DNA of 49,996 bases from CAZYBG01 sp964645155 (GCA_964645155.1 CAZYBG010000015.1:1-49996), one strand, 5' to 3'; shown: positions 1-9,027, counted from the first letter of the stretch. A program made the numbers and translations. Notes: generated by a model from the sequence alone, not told the origin.

Positions 1-72
1 CGCCCCCCCGGGGCCCGCCCCCCCGAGCCCCCCCCCCCAGAGCCCCGCAACCCCGAGATCCGCCTTCCTGTC
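1..72. other. C-rich upstream region
   Basis: Seventy-two bases before the first gene, made largely of runs of C (several runs of seven or more). No open gene and no convincing promoter or Shine-Dalgarno sequence is visible. The gene before it lies outside the window. Confidence 0.5.
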
Positions 73-1197
73 GTGTTCCGCCAGCTCGCCCGCCGCGCCG
101 GCACGCTCGGCCTGACCCTCGCCGTCGCCGCGCTGTCGGCGGGCGCCATCGCCGGCGGCGCGATCGTCCTGTCGGACCGTGCCGGCGCGGTGCCGCCGCC
201 GCCCGCGGCCGCCCCGGTGCCGGTCGCCGTGGTGCAGGTCCGGCGTGAGGCCGGCTACACCGTGGCGCGCCGCTTCGTCGGCCGGATCGAGCCCGCCGCG
301 GCGGCCGACCTCGCCTTCGAGCTGCCCGGAACCATCGAGGCGGTGCTGGTCGAGGACGGGCAGCGGCTGCAACGCGGCGATGCGGTGGCCCGGCTCGACA
401 CCCGCACGCTCGCCGCCGAACGGCGGGCGCTCGAAGCCGAGCGGGCGGCGCTCGCCGCGCAGGCCGAATTGCTGCGGCTGACCGAGGGGCGCCGCCGCGC
501 GCTGCAGGCGCGGGGCTTCACCGCCACCCAGGCGCTCGACGAGGCCCGGCTGACCCTGGCGCAGACCGAGGCGCAGATCGCCGCCGTCGCAGCGCGGATC
601 GACGGGGTGGATGTGTCGCTGCAGAAGTCGGTGCTGCGCGCGCCCTTCGCGGGCGAGGTCGGGCTGCGCCGGCTCGATCCCGGCGCGACGGTCTCGGCCG
701 GGCTGCCGGTCGTCAGCCTGCTGGCCGATGCCGCGCCCGAGCTGCAGGTCGGCCTTCCCGCCGCGCTGGCCGGCGGGCTTTCCCCCGGCATGCCGGCCAC
801 GGTCGAGACCGATGCCGGCACGGTGCCCGCCCGTCTTGCCCGGCTGCGCCCCGATCTCGACCCGGCGACCCGGACCCGGACCGCGACCTTCGCGCTCGAC
901 GCTGACGCCGCGCCGGCCTTCGGGCAGACCGCGACGGTCGTGCTGAGCGAGGCGATCGCCGACGAGGGCTTCTGGCTGCCCACCGCCGCGCTCCGCGAGG
1001 GGCCGCGGGGAAGCTGGCTCGTGACCACCGTCGCCGCCGGCGCGGCCGGGCCCGAGGCGCGCTACGAGGCGGTCGAGGTCCTGCACGCCGAGGGCGGGCG
1101 GGTGTTCCTGCGCGGACCCCTGGCCGAGGGCGCCGCCGTGATCGGCGCCGGCGCGCACCGCGTCACCGCCGGCCAGCCGGTCGCACCGGAGGGCTGA
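73..1197 (+). CDS. RND efflux periplasmic adaptor (HlyD/AcrA family)
   Basis: The 374-residue product looks like the membrane-fusion subunit that links an inner-membrane RND pump to an outer-membrane channel. The N-terminus has a hydrophobic signal or anchor at about residues 10-32, followed by a Pro/Ala linker. A barrel-sandwich half (VGRIEP near 70, then GDAVARLDTRTL), an Ala/Glu/Arg-rich alpha-helical hairpin (about 115-180) and the returning half (LRAPFAGEVG) follow in the usual order, then beta-barrel and membrane-proximal domains. The start is GTG at 73 and has no clear Shine-Dalgarno. The pump gene begins 3 bases after the stop, so the two form an operon. No TolC-like gene is in the window. 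The substrate cannot be told from the sequence. Confidence 0.9.
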   Translation: MFRQLARRAGTLGLTLAVAALSAGAIAGGAIVLSDRAGAVPPPPAAAPVPVAVVQVRREAGYTVARRFVGRIEPAAAADLAFELPGTIEAVLVEDGQRLQRGDAVARLDTRTLAAERRALEAERAALAAQAELLRLTEGRRRALQARGFTATQALDEARLTLAQTEAQIAAVAARIDGVDVSLQKSVLRAPFAGEVGLRRLDPGATVSAGLPVVSLLADAAPELQVGLPAALAGGLSPGMPATVETDAGTVPARLARLRPDLDPATRTRTATFALDADAAPAFGQTATVVLSEAIADEGFWLPTAALREGPRGSWLVTTVAAGAAGPEARYEAVEVLHAEGGRVFLRGPLAEGAAVIGAGAHRVTAGQPVAPEG

Positions 1198-1200
1198 GCG

Positions 1201-4200
1201 ATGGAAACGCTTCCGTTCCGCCAGCCGCGCCTTGTGGCACTCGCGCTCCTCGTCATCGTCGCCGCCGGACTTTCGGCGCTGTTCTCGATCGGCCGGCAGG
1301 AAGACCCGACGATCACCAACATCTTCGCGACCGTCACCACCGCCTATCCGGGCGCCGATCCCGCGCGGGTCGAGGCTCTGGTCACCGTCCCGATCGAGGA
1401 AGAGCTGAAGACGATCCCCGAGATCGACGTGATCGAGTCGACCTCGGGCACCGGCGTCTCGGTGATCGCGATCGACCTGGTCGAGACGATCCCCGCGCCG
1501 CGGATCGAGCAGCTCTGGTCGGAGGTGCGCGACGCGCTCGACGATGCGCGCGCCACGTTCCCCGACGGCGTCCTCGCGCCCGAATTCTCCTCGGACGGCG
1601 CCGGTGCCTTCGCGGCGATCGTGGCGCTGACCGTCCGCGACGACGGCCTGCCGCTGACCGTCACCGCGCGCCATGCCGAGGCGCTGGCCGACCGGCTCCG
1701 CGCGCTGCCCGGCACCGAGCGGGTCGAGCTCTACGGCCTGCCGGACGAGGAGGTGCTGGTCGAGGTCGATGCCGCCGCGGCGGCGACGCTGGGGCTGACC
1801 GCCGACGACATCTCGGCCGCGATCGGCGCCGCCGACGCGAAGGCGCGCGCCGGCCGGCTGCGCGGCGCGGGGAGCGACCTGATCCTCGAGGTCACCGGCG
1901 AGATCGCGGCGCTCGACCGCCTCCGCACGGTGGTGCTGCGCGAGGAGGCCGGCGGCCGGGCGACCTATCTCGGCGACATCGCGCGGATCACCCGCGCCGC
2001 CGCGACCCCGCCCGACGAGGTGGCGCTGAGCGACGGCCGGCCGGCGATCCTCGTCGCCGCGAAGATCGTCGAGGGGCTGCAGGTCGATGCCTGGATGGAG
2101 GGCGTCGCCGCGACGCTGGCCGCCACGGCGCCCGACCTGCCCGCCTCGCTTTCGGCCGACCTCGTCTTCGACCAGAGCCGCTACACCGTCGAGCGCCTGG
2201 CCGAGCTTGCCGGCAACCTCGCGATGGGCGTCGCGCTGGTCGTGCTGGTGCTTCTCGTGACCCTCGGCTTCCGCGCGGCGATGATCGTCGCGCTGGTGCT
2301 GCCGCTGGTGAGCCTCGCCTCGCTCGCCACGCTCAACTTCATCGGCGTCCCGATCCACCAGATGTCGGTGACCGGGCTCATCGTCGCGCTCGGCCTCGTC
2401 GTCGACGCGGCGATCGTCATGGTCGACGACATCGGCAGCCGGCGCCGCGCCGGGGCGGCGGCACTCGATGCGGTCGGTGCGGCGGTGCGGCGGCTGTTCA
2501 TGCCGCTGATGGCCTCGACGGTCACGACGGTGCTGTCGTTCCTGCCGATGATCCTGCTGCCCGGCCCGGCCGGCGACTTCGTCGGCTCGATCGCGATCGC
2601 CGTGGTGGTCATGCTGACCTGGTCGTTCGTGATCGCCGTCGCGATCACCCCGGCGCTTGCCGGCTGGACGATCCGCGCCGCGGCGCCGCGCGGGCCGGGC
2701 CGCGCGGCGCGGGCGTTCCGGGCCTTCCTCGGCTGGGTGGCGCGCAACCCGGTCCGTGCCATCCTCGTCGCGCTGGTGCTGCCGCTCATGGGCTTCGCGG
2801 CGATGCCGGGCCTCACGGCGCAGTTCTTCCCCGGGGTGGAGCGCGACCAGTTCACGGTGGAGGTCGAGCTGCCCGAGGGCACTGCGCTCGCCGAGACGCT
2901 CAGGGCCAGCCGGGAGATCGACGCGCTGCTGCGGGCCGAGGCCGAGGTGCGCCAGGTCGTCTGGGTGGCCGGCCGCTCGGCGCCCGCCTTCTACTACAAC
3001 GTGGTCGGCGACCGCGACCGCGCGCCGGCCTTCGCCATGGCGCTCGTCACCTCGGCCGCGCCGGCCGCGACCGACCGGCTGGCGGCCGACCTCCCGGCGC
3101 GGCTGGCGGCCGCGGTGCCCGGCGCGCGGGTGCTGGTCGAGGCGCTGGTGCAGGGCCCGCCGGTCGACGCGCCGGTCGAGATCCGCCTCGTCGGCCCCGA
3201 TCCCGCCGCGCTGCGCGCGCTGGGCGAGGAGGCGCGCGGCATCGTCGCCGGCGTGGCCGGCGTCACCACCGTGCGCAGCTCGATGCCGGGCGGCGCGCCG
3301 AAGGTCGTCGTCGATGTCGACGAGGACCGCGCCCGGCTTCTCGGGCTCGACCTCGGGCAGGTCGCGCGCCAGCTCGAGGCGGCGCTCGAGGGTGTCACCG
3401 GCGGCTCGCTCCTCGAAGGCACCGAGGAGCTCGACGTGCGCGTGCGCCTCGGCGACGCGGTGCGCGGCGATCTCGGCGCCATCGCCGACCTGCCGATCCT
3501 GCCGCCGCGCGCCGATGCCGCGGCCGGCTTTCCGGCGCTGCCGCTGTCGGCGATCGCCGAGCTGCGGATCGCGCCGGGCGAAAGCCCGGTGACCCGCCGG
3601 AACGGCGAACGGGCGAACACCGTGCAGGCCTTCGTCGCGCACCGGACGCTGCCCGAGGAGGTCCTGTCGGAGGCGCGGGCCGCGCTCGACGCCGCCGGCT
3701 TCGCGGTGCCGCCGGGCTACCGGATCGAGATCGGCGGCGATGCCGACGCCCGGGCCTCGACGCTGCAGAACCTGATCGCGCCGCTCGGGCTGATCGTCAC
3801 GCTGTCGATCGCCTCGGTGGTGCTCACGCTCGACTCGTTCCGGCTGACCGCGGTCACCTTCGCGGTCGCGGCGCTGTCGGCGGGGCTGTCGATCCTGTCG
3901 CTCGCCGTCTTCAGCTTCCCCTTCGGGATCAACGCGATCATCGGCGTGATCGGCTCGATCGGGGTGTCGGTCAACGCCGCCATCATCATCCTTTCGGCCC
4001 TGCAGGACGACCCTGGCGCCGCCGCCGGCGAGCGCGAGGCGGTGGCCGACGTGGTGATGGAGGCGAGCCGCCACATCTTCTCGACCACGATCACCACGTT
4101 CGGCGGCTTCCTGCCCCTGATCCTCGCCGGCGGGGGCTTCTGGCCGCCCTTCGCGATGTCGATCGCGGGCGGCGTGCTGCTGTCGTCGGTGGTGTCGTTC

Positions 4201-4317
4201 CTGTTCGCGCCGGCGGCCTTCGTGCTGATCGCCCGGCGGGTGCCGCGGCCGGCGCAGGCCGCCGCGGCGGCCGAACCCGTTTCTCGTCGGGCGGCGGCGC
4301 GGATCGCCGCGGAGTAG
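1201..4317 (+). CDS. RND efflux pump permease (AcrB/HAE-like family)
   Basis: The 1038 residues match the usual RND length. The architecture is one N-terminal membrane helix (about 10-28), a large periplasmic loop, a helix bundle (about 340-490), a second helix and periplasmic loop, and a C-terminal bundle ending near 1015. Family motifs include AYPGADPARVEALVT near the N-terminus and GLIVALGLVVDAAIVMVDD in TM4. In AcrB the TM4 proton relay is a pair of adjacent aspartates; here the second of the pair is Ala, as in heavy-metal RND pumps, while the rest of the protein is not obviously CusA-like. It follows the adaptor gene by 3 bases. Substrate unknown. Confidence 0.9.
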   Translation: METLPFRQPRLVALALLVIVAAGLSALFSIGRQEDPTITNIFATVTTAYPGADPARVEALVTVPIEEELKTIPEIDVIESTSGTGVSVIAIDLVETIPAPRIEQLWSEVRDALDDARATFPDGVLAPEFSSDGAGAFAAIVALTVRDDGLPLTVTARHAEALADRLRALPGTERVELYGLPDEEVLVEVDAAAAATLGLTADDISAAIGAADAKARAGRLRGAGSDLILEVTGEIAALDRLRTVVLREEAGGRATYLGDIARITRAAATPPDEVALSDGRPAILVAAKIVEGLQVDAWMEGVAATLAATAPDLPASLSADLVFDQSRYTVERLAELAGNLAMGVALVVLVLLVTLGFRAAMIVALVLPLVSLASLATLNFIGVPIHQMSVTGLIVALGLVVDAAIVMVDDIGSRRRAGAAALDAVGAAVRRLFMPLMASTVTTVLSFLPMILLPGPAGDFVGSIAIAVVVMLTWSFVIAVAITPALAGWTIRAAAPRGPGRAARAFRAFLGWVARNPVRAILVALVLPLMGFAAMPGLTAQFFPGVERDQFTVEVELPEGTALAETLRASREIDALLRAEAEVRQVVWVAGRSAPAFYYNVVGDRDRAPAFAMALVTSAAPAATDRLAADLPARLAAAVPGARVLVEALVQGPPVDAPVEIRLVGPDPAALRALGEEARGIVAGVAGVTTVRSSMPGGAPKVVVDVDEDRARLLGLDLGQVARQLEAALEGVTGGSLLEGTEELDVRVRLGDAVRGDLGAIADLPILPPRADAAAGFPALPLSAIAELRIAPGESPVTRRNGERANTVQAFVAHRTLPEEVLSEARAALDAAGFAVPPGYRIEIGGDADARASTLQNLIAPLGLIVTLSIASVVLTLDSFRLTAVTFAVAALSAGLSILSLAVFSFPFGINAIIGVIGSIGVSVNAAIIILSALQDDPGAAAGEREAVADVVMEASRHIFSTTITTFGGFLPLILAGGGFWPPFAMSIAGGVLLSSVVSFLFAPAAFVLIARRVPRPAQAAAAAEPVSRRAAARIAAE

Positions 4318-4389
4318 CCCCCGGGGGCCCCGCCCGGTCGCCGCCCTATCGCCGCCCGATCACCGCGCCGGGCGCCGGGAGGCCATCGC

Positions 4390-4418
4390 TTGACTCCCTC
4401 CTCACCGCGGTCTCTCAT
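4390..4418 (+). promoter_or_regulatory. Putative promoter of peptide-transport operon
   Basis: TTGACT at 4390-4395 preceded by GC (a CTTGAC-type -35), a 17-base spacer, and TCTCAT at 4413-4418. It lies 69 bases before the ATG of the binding protein. The -35 is strong and the -10 is only 4/6. The remaining 4318-4389 holds a CCCCCGGGGG palindrome (4318-4327) but no U-tract terminator. Confidence 0.5.
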
Positions 4419-4422
4419 CGCG

Positions 4423-4436
4423 TCACGCAGGCGTGA
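4423..4436. promoter_or_regulatory. Palindromic operator candidate
   Basis: TCACGC-AG-GCGTGA is a perfect 14-base inverted repeat four bases downstream of the putative -10 box, about where transcription should begin. A repressor bound here would block the peptide operon. The regulator is not in the window, so this is inference from position and symmetry. Confidence 0.4.
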
Positions 4437-4486
4437 GGTCGGCCCCGCCGAACCCCCCGCCCGAACCAACACGGAGGGAAACGAAT

Positions 4487-6079
4487 ATGCAGCTTTCGCG
4501 ATTTCTCGCGGCGACGGCGCTTGCCGTCACGACCGCGCTGACGCCGCCCATGGTGGCGGCCGAGACGCCGCCCGATACGCTGGTGCAGGCCTGGTCGATC
4601 GACGACGTCATCACGCTCGACCCCGCCGAGGTGTTCGAGTTCACCGCGTCCGAGATCCTCGGCAACAGCTACCAGGGCCTGATCGGCTACGATGTCGAGA
4701 ACGTCGAGGAGATCTTCGGCGTGCTGGCCGAAAGCTGGGAGATATCGGAAGACGGGAAGACCTTCACCTTCACGATGCGCCCCGGCCTCACCTTCGCCTC
4801 GGGCAACCCGATCACCGCGGCCGACGCGGTGTTCTCGCTGCAGCGCGCGGTCAAGCTCGACCAGTCGCCGGCCTTCATCCTGACCCAGTTCGGCTTCACC
4901 GCCGACAACGTGGACCAGATGATCCGCGAGACCGGCGAGATGACCTTCGAGCTGGAGACCGACAAGGCCTACGCGCCGACGCTGGTGCTCTACTGCCTGA
5001 CCGCGACGGTCGGCTTCGTCGTCGACAAGCAGCTCGTCCTTGAGAACGAGGTCGACGGCGACCTCGGCTACAACTGGCTCAAGACCAACTATGCGGGCTC
5101 CGGCCCCTTCACGATCCGCGAATGGCGCGCCAACGAGGTCGTGGTGCTGGAGAAGAACCCGAACTTCACCGGCGATATGGGCACGCTGGAGCGCGCGATC
5201 TACCGCCACATCCCGGAAAGCTCGACCCAGCGGCTGCTGCTGGAACAGGGCGACATCGACATCGCCCGCGACCTCGGGCCCGAGGAGATGGACGCGCTGG
5301 CCTCGAACCCCGACATCGCCATCGACGCGGGCGTGAAGGGCTCGATCTACTATCTCGGCCTCAACCAGAAGAACGAGAACCTGGCCAGGCCCGAGGTGCG
5401 CGAGGCGATGAAGTGGCTGGTCGACTACCAGGCCATCGCCGACACCATCGCCAAGGGCACGGTGCAGGTGCACCAGGCGTTCCTGCCGGTGGGGTTCCTC
5501 GGCGCGCTGGAAGAGACGCCCTATTCGCTGGACGTCGAGAAGGCGAAGGAGCTGCTGGCCGCGGCCGGCCTGCCCGACGGCTTCACGGTGACGATGGACA
5601 CCCGCAACACGCCCGACATCACCGACATGGCCCAGGCGATCCAGCAGACGATGGCCCAGGCCGGGATCACGCTGGAGCTGATCCCCGGTGACGGCCAGCA
5701 GACGCTGGAGAAGTACCGCGCCCGCAACCACGACATCTATATCGGCCGCTGGGGGCCCGACTACCAGGACCCGCACACCAACGCCGACACCTTCGCGCGC
5801 AACCCCGACAACTCGGACGAGGCCGCCTCGAAGCCGCTGGCCTGGCGGAATTCGTGGGACATCCCCGAGATGACGGCGAAGGCCGATGCGGCGGTGCTGG
5901 AGCCCGATGCGGCCCGGCGGGCCGAGATGTACCTGGAGCTCCAGCGCGAGCACCAGCAGACCTCGCCCTTCGTCATCATGTTCCAGGAGATCGAGGTCAT
6001 GGGCCGGCGGTCCAATGTCGAGGGCTTCATCGTCGGGCCGTCGTTCAACGACAACTCGTTCCGCTACGTCACCAAGTAA
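4487..6079 (+). CDS. ABC transporter substrate-binding protein, family 5 (peptide)
   Basis: This 530-residue protein is a periplasmic solute receptor of the DppA/OppA (SBP_bac_5) family. The ATG at 4487 has a Shine-Dalgarno GGAGGG at 4473-4478 and opens a clean signal peptide (about residues 1-25, ending near MVAAE). Family features are LIGYDVENVEEIFGVLAESW early on, the FTFTMRPGLTFASGNPITAADAVF segment (split over two lines in the family alignment), and a C-terminal RSNVEGFIVGPSFNDN. It is the first gene of an operon ending with a dipeptidase and a 5-oxoprolinase, so small peptides, possibly glutathione-derived or pyroglutamyl peptides, are the likely ligands. That ligand is inferred from neighbours. 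Confidence 0.9.
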   Translation: MQLSRFLAATALAVTTALTPPMVAAETPPDTLVQAWSIDDVITLDPAEVFEFTASEILGNSYQGLIGYDVENVEEIFGVLAESWEISEDGKTFTFTMRPGLTFASGNPITAADAVFSLQRAVKLDQSPAFILTQFGFTADNVDQMIRETGEMTFELETDKAYAPTLVLYCLTATVGFVVDKQLVLENEVDGDLGYNWLKTNYAGSGPFTIREWRANEVVVLEKNPNFTGDMGTLERAIYRHIPESSTQRLLLEQGDIDIARDLGPEEMDALASNPDIAIDAGVKGSIYYLGLNQKNENLARPEVREAMKWLVDYQAIADTIAKGTVQVHQAFLPVGFLGALEETPYSLDVEKAKELLAAAGLPDGFTVTMDTRNTPDITDMAQAIQQTMAQAGITLELIPGDGQQTLEKYRARNHDIYIGRWGPDYQDPHTNADTFARNPDNSDEAASKPLAWRNSWDIPEMTAKADAAVLEPDAARRAEMYLELQREHQQTSPFVIMFQEIEVMGRRSNVEGFIVGPSFNDNSFRYVTK

Positions 6080-7140
6080 TGGCGGCCACTGCATCATCGG
6101 AGGGGCGCGGCCGCGCCCTTCCGGCCTGGCCCTGGACGACGGCGAAGCTTGCCGCCTCGGTCGCGGTCACCTTCCTCGGCCTTCTCGTCATCACCTTCGT
6201 GATCGGCCGGGTCGTGCCGGTCGATCCTGTCCTCGCCGTGGTGGGCGACCGGGCGAGCCAGTCGACCTACGACCGGGTGTTCCTCGAGCTCGGCCTCGAC
6301 AAGCCGCTCTGGCAGCAGTTCTGGATCTACCTGCAGAACGTCTTCACCGGGGATTTCGGCACCTCGATCATGACCAAGCGCCCGATCGTCGAGGACATCG
6401 CGCGGGTGTTCCCGGCGACGCTGGAGCTTGCCACCGTGGCGATCCTGATCGGCACCGCGCTCGGCATCCCGGCGGGCGTGCTGGCGGCGGTGCGGCAGGG
6501 CCGGCTCGCCGACCAGGTGGTGCGCGTCCTCGGCCTCGTCGGCTACTCGGCGCCGATCTTCTGGCTCGGGCTGATCGGGCTGCTGGTGTTCTACGCCCAG
6601 CTCGGCTGGGTCTCGGGGCCCGGGCGGATCGACATCGCCTACGAATACTCGGTCACGCGGATGACCGGGCTCCTGCTGATCGACACCGCGCTCCAGGGCG
6701 AATGGGCGGCGTTCGGCAGCGCGTTCTCGCACATCATCCTGCCGGCCTCGCTGCTCGGCTACTTCTCGATGGCCTATATCAGCCGGATGACGCGCAGCTT
6801 CATGCTGCACGAGCTGAGCCAGGAATACATTGTCGCCGCCCGCGTCAAGGGCGTGCCCGAGCGGCGGATCGTCTGGGTGCACGCGCTCGGCAATGCCGCC
6901 GTGCCGCTCGTCACCGTGGTCGCGCTCTCCTATGCCGGCCTTCTGGAAGGCTCGGTCCTGACCGAGACGGTCTTCGCCTGGCCTGGCCTCGGGCAGTACC
7001 TCACGAACTCGCTGCAGAACGCCGACATGAACGCCGTCCTCGGCGGGACGCTGGTCATCGGCATCATCTTCGTCGGGCTGAACCTGCTGTCGGACCTGCT
7101 CTACAGCGTTCTCGATCCCCGGGTGAGGCGGCGGGCATGA
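6079..7140 (+). CDS. Peptide ABC transporter permease (DppB-like)
   Basis: The 353 residues form an inner-membrane permease of the BPD_transp_1 fold. The ATG at 6079 shares its A with the TAA of the binding-protein gene, a one-base overlap that suggests translational coupling. An N-terminal helix (about 25-45) is followed by the periplasmic segment typical of DppB (ELGLDKPLWQQFWIYL) and the EAA cytoplasmic loop near VAARVKGVPERRIVWVHALG. About six membrane helices are predicted. It should pair with the following permease and two ATPases. Confidence 0.9.
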   Translation: MAATASSEGRGRALPAWPWTTAKLAASVAVTFLGLLVITFVIGRVVPVDPVLAVVGDRASQSTYDRVFLELGLDKPLWQQFWIYLQNVFTGDFGTSIMTKRPIVEDIARVFPATLELATVAILIGTALGIPAGVLAAVRQGRLADQVVRVLGLVGYSAPIFWLGLIGLLVFYAQLGWVSGPGRIDIAYEYSVTRMTGLLLIDTALQGEWAAFGSAFSHIILPASLLGYFSMAYISRMTRSFMLHELSQEYIVAARVKGVPERRIVWVHALGNAAVPLVTVVALSYAGLLEGSVLTETVFAWPGLGQYLTNSLQNADMNAVLGGTLVIGIIFVGLNLLSDLLYSVLDPRVRRRA

Positions 7141-8063
7141 GCGACGTGCGGCCGGAGAGCGCGGGCACCCGCGACTGGCTTCTCGCCGAGAGCCCGGCCT
7201 CGCGGCGGCAGGCGCGGCTGGGGCAGCTTTACCGGACCTGGCTGGCGTTCCGGCAGAACCGGCTCGCCATGGTCGGCCTCGCGATCATCGTCGCGCTGCT
7301 CCTGATGGCGGTCTGCGCCGACCTCATCGCGCCGAACGACCCGACCCGCGGCGGCGACCTCAGGACCGAGCGGCTGCTGCCGCCGTCCTGGGAGCACTGG
7401 ATGGGCACCGACGACCAGGCGCGCGACATCTTCAGCCGCGTCGTCCACGGCTCGCGGCTGACGCTGATGGTGGTGGCGCTGGTGGCGTTGATCGCCACGC
7501 CGATCGGCCTGCTGGTCGGCACCGTCGCGGGCTATTTCGGCGGCTGGGTCGATACCGTGCTGATGCGGCTGACCGACATCTTCCTTGCCTTCCCGCGCCT
7601 GATCCTGGCGCTGGCCTTCGTCGCCGCGCTCGGCCCCGGCATCGAGAACGCGATCATCGCCATCGCGATCACCTCGTGGCCGCCCTATGCCCGCCTGGCG
7701 CGGGCCGAGACGCTGACGATCCGCGGCAGCGACTTCATCGCGGCAAGCCGGCTGCAGGGCGCCTCGTCGCCGCGGATCATCTGGGGTCATGTCGTGCCGC
7801 TCTGCCTGTCGTCGGTCATCGTGCGGGTGACGCTCGACATGGCGGGGATCATCCTCACCGCGGCGGGCCTCGGCTTTCTCGGCCTCGGCGCGCAGCCGCC
7901 GCAGCCGGAATGGGGCGCGATGATCGCCGGCGGGCGGCGGTTCCTGATCGACTACTGGTGGGTGGCGACGATGCCGGGCATCGCCATCTTCGTCGTCTCG
8001 CTGGGGTTCAACCTGCTCGGCGACGGCCTGCGCGATGTGCTCGACCCGAAGGGTCGGAAATGA
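7137..8063 (+). CDS. Peptide ABC transporter permease (DppC-like)
   Basis: The 308-residue second permease has the N-terminal OppC-type segment (TWLAFRQNRLAMVGL, about 36-50) and the HWMGTDDQARDIFSRV motif, followed by five further helices and the EAA loop (AASRLQGASSPRIIWGHV). Its ATG overlaps the previous TGA as ATGA. The last codons, DPKGRK then TGA, are inside the first unit of the 27-bp tandem repeat, so the 3' end of this gene has been involved in the repeat expansion. Confidence 0.9.
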   Translation: MSDVRPESAGTRDWLLAESPASRRQARLGQLYRTWLAFRQNRLAMVGLAIIVALLLMAVCADLIAPNDPTRGGDLRTERLLPPSWEHWMGTDDQARDIFSRVVHGSRLTLMVVALVALIATPIGLLVGTVAGYFGGWVDTVLMRLTDIFLAFPRLILALAFVAALGPGIENAIIAIAITSWPPYARLARAETLTIRGSDFIAASRLQGASSPRIIWGHVVPLCLSSVIVRVTLDMAGIILTAAGLGFLGLGAQPPQPEWGAMIAGGRRFLIDYWWVATMPGIAIFVVSLGFNLLGDGLRDVLDPKGRK

Positions 8064-8193
8064 AGATGCATCCCGAAGGGTCGGAAATGAAGATGCATCC
8101 CGAAGGGTCGGAAATGAAGATGCATCCCGAAGGGGCGGAAATGAAGATGCATCCCGAAGGGGCGGAAGTGAAGACAATCCCGAAGGGGCGGAC
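8045..8193 (+). repeat. 27-bp tandem repeat at permease/ATPase junction
   Basis: Four full 27-base units start at 8045, 8072, 8099 and 8126, a diverged 26-base unit at 8153, and a partial unit at 8179 that merges into the next start codon. Each unit consists of CCCGAAGGGKCGGAA followed by ATGAAGATGCAT. The first three carry T and the later ones G at the variable position. Every full unit contains a GAAGGG Shine-Dalgarno-like element a few bases before ATG, and CCGA/TCGG can pair to put AGGG in a loop. There are no unique spacers, so it is not CRISPR. Two plus frames and one minus frame stay open through it. Confidence 0.95.
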
Positions 8194-8197
8194 ATGA
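8060..8197 (+). CDS. Repeat-encoded 45-residue micro-ORF
   Basis: An ATG at 8060 overlaps the permease stop as ATGA, and the TGA at 8195-8197 overlaps the next ATPase start as ATGA. In between lie exactly five nine-residue units: MKMHPEGSE twice, MKMHPEGAE twice, then VKTIPKGRT. GAAGGG at 8048-8053 is a plausible ribosome site. The double overlap is the same arrangement as the other junctions of this operon, so the frame is placed as if it were a coupled gene. The peptide is polar, Met/His/Glu/Lys-rich, without a signal or membrane segment. It may instead be a passive relay that keeps ribosomes moving to the ATPase gene. No function can be assigned. Confidence 0.45.
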   Translation: MKMHPEGSEMKMHPEGSEMKMHPEGAEMKMHPEGAEVKTIPKGRT

Positions 8198-9027
8198 CGG
8201 CGCTGCTCACGGTCGAGGATCTGCGCATCGCCTTCCCGGCGCGGCAGGGGCCGGTCGAGGTCGTGCGCGGCGTCGGCTTCGCGCTGGGGCGCGAGCGGCT
8301 GGGGATCGTCGGCGAATCCGGCTCGGGCAAGTCGCAGACCGGCCGCGCCATCCTCGGCCTGACGCCGCCGCCCGGGCGGGCGACGGCCGCCCGGCTCGAG
8401 TTCGACGGGATCGACCTGCGGACCGCCGCGCCCGCCCGGCTGCGCGCGCTGCGCGGCGGCCGGATGAGCATGGTGATGCAGGACCCCAAGTTCTCGCTGA
8501 ACCCGGTGATGACGATCGGCCGGCAGCTTCTCGAGGCGCTCCGGATGCACGGCGGCGGCGGCCGGGCCGAGATGCGCCGGCGCGGCCTCGACATGCTCGA
8601 CGCGGTGCAGATCCGCGACCCCGAGCGGGTCTGGAACGCCTATCCGCACGAACTGTCGGGCGGCATGGGCCAGCGCGCGATGATCGCCATGATGCTGGTG
8701 ACCGAGCCCGACCTGCTGATCGCCGACGAGCCGACCTCGGCGCTGGACGTGACGGTGCAGATCGAGGTGCTGCGCATCCTCGACCGCCTGGTGACCGACC
8801 GCGGCATGGCGCTGATCCTCATCAGCCACGACCTGCGGCTGGTCTCGTCGTTCTGCGACCGGGTGCTGGTGATGTACGCCGGCCGCATCGTCGAGGAGCT
8901 GCGCGCCGCCGACCTTGGCCAGGCGCGGCACCCCTACACGCAGGGCCTGATGAACTGCCTGCCGCGGATCGAGGGCTCGGCGCGGCCGCTGCCCACGCTG
9001 CAGCGCGACGCGGCCTGGGCACGCTGA
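8194..9027 (+). CDS. Peptide ABC transporter ATP-binding protein (DppD-like)
   Basis: The 277-residue ATPase has Walker A GESGSGKSQT (about 37-46), Q-loop VMQDPKFSLNP, signature LSGGMGQR, Walker B LLIADEPTSALD and an H-loop in LISHDLRL. The C-terminal stretch (YTQGLMNCLP) is the shortened peptide-transporter C-domain. ATG 8194 is chosen because GAAGGGG lies just upstream and the family starts here. The same frame is open back to an ATG at 8035 through the tandem repeat, which would add a 53-residue RRVGNEDAS-repeat leader; I consider that unlikely. Confidence 0.9.
   Translation: MTALLTVEDLRIAFPARQGPVEVVRGVGFALGRERLGIVGESGSGKSQTGRAILGLTPPPGRATAARLEFDGIDLRTAAPARLRALRGGRMSMVMQDPKFSLNPVMTIGRQLLEALRMHGGGGRAEMRRRGLDMLDAVQIRDPERVWNAYPHELSGGMGQRAMIAMMLVTEPDLLIADEPTSALDVTVQIEVLRILDRLVTDRGMALILISHDLRLVSSFCDRVLVMYAGRIVEELRAADLGQARHPYTQGLMNCLPRIEGSARPLPTLQRDAAWAR

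Noticed and set aside
8045..8193. CRISPR array
   Set aside because: The units are contiguous with no unique spacers, and no cas gene is near.
8035..8193. N-terminal extension of the DppD-like ATPase through the repeat
   Set aside because: The family starts at 8194, which has its own Shine-Dalgarno; the RRVGNEDAS repeats have no role in ABC ATPases.
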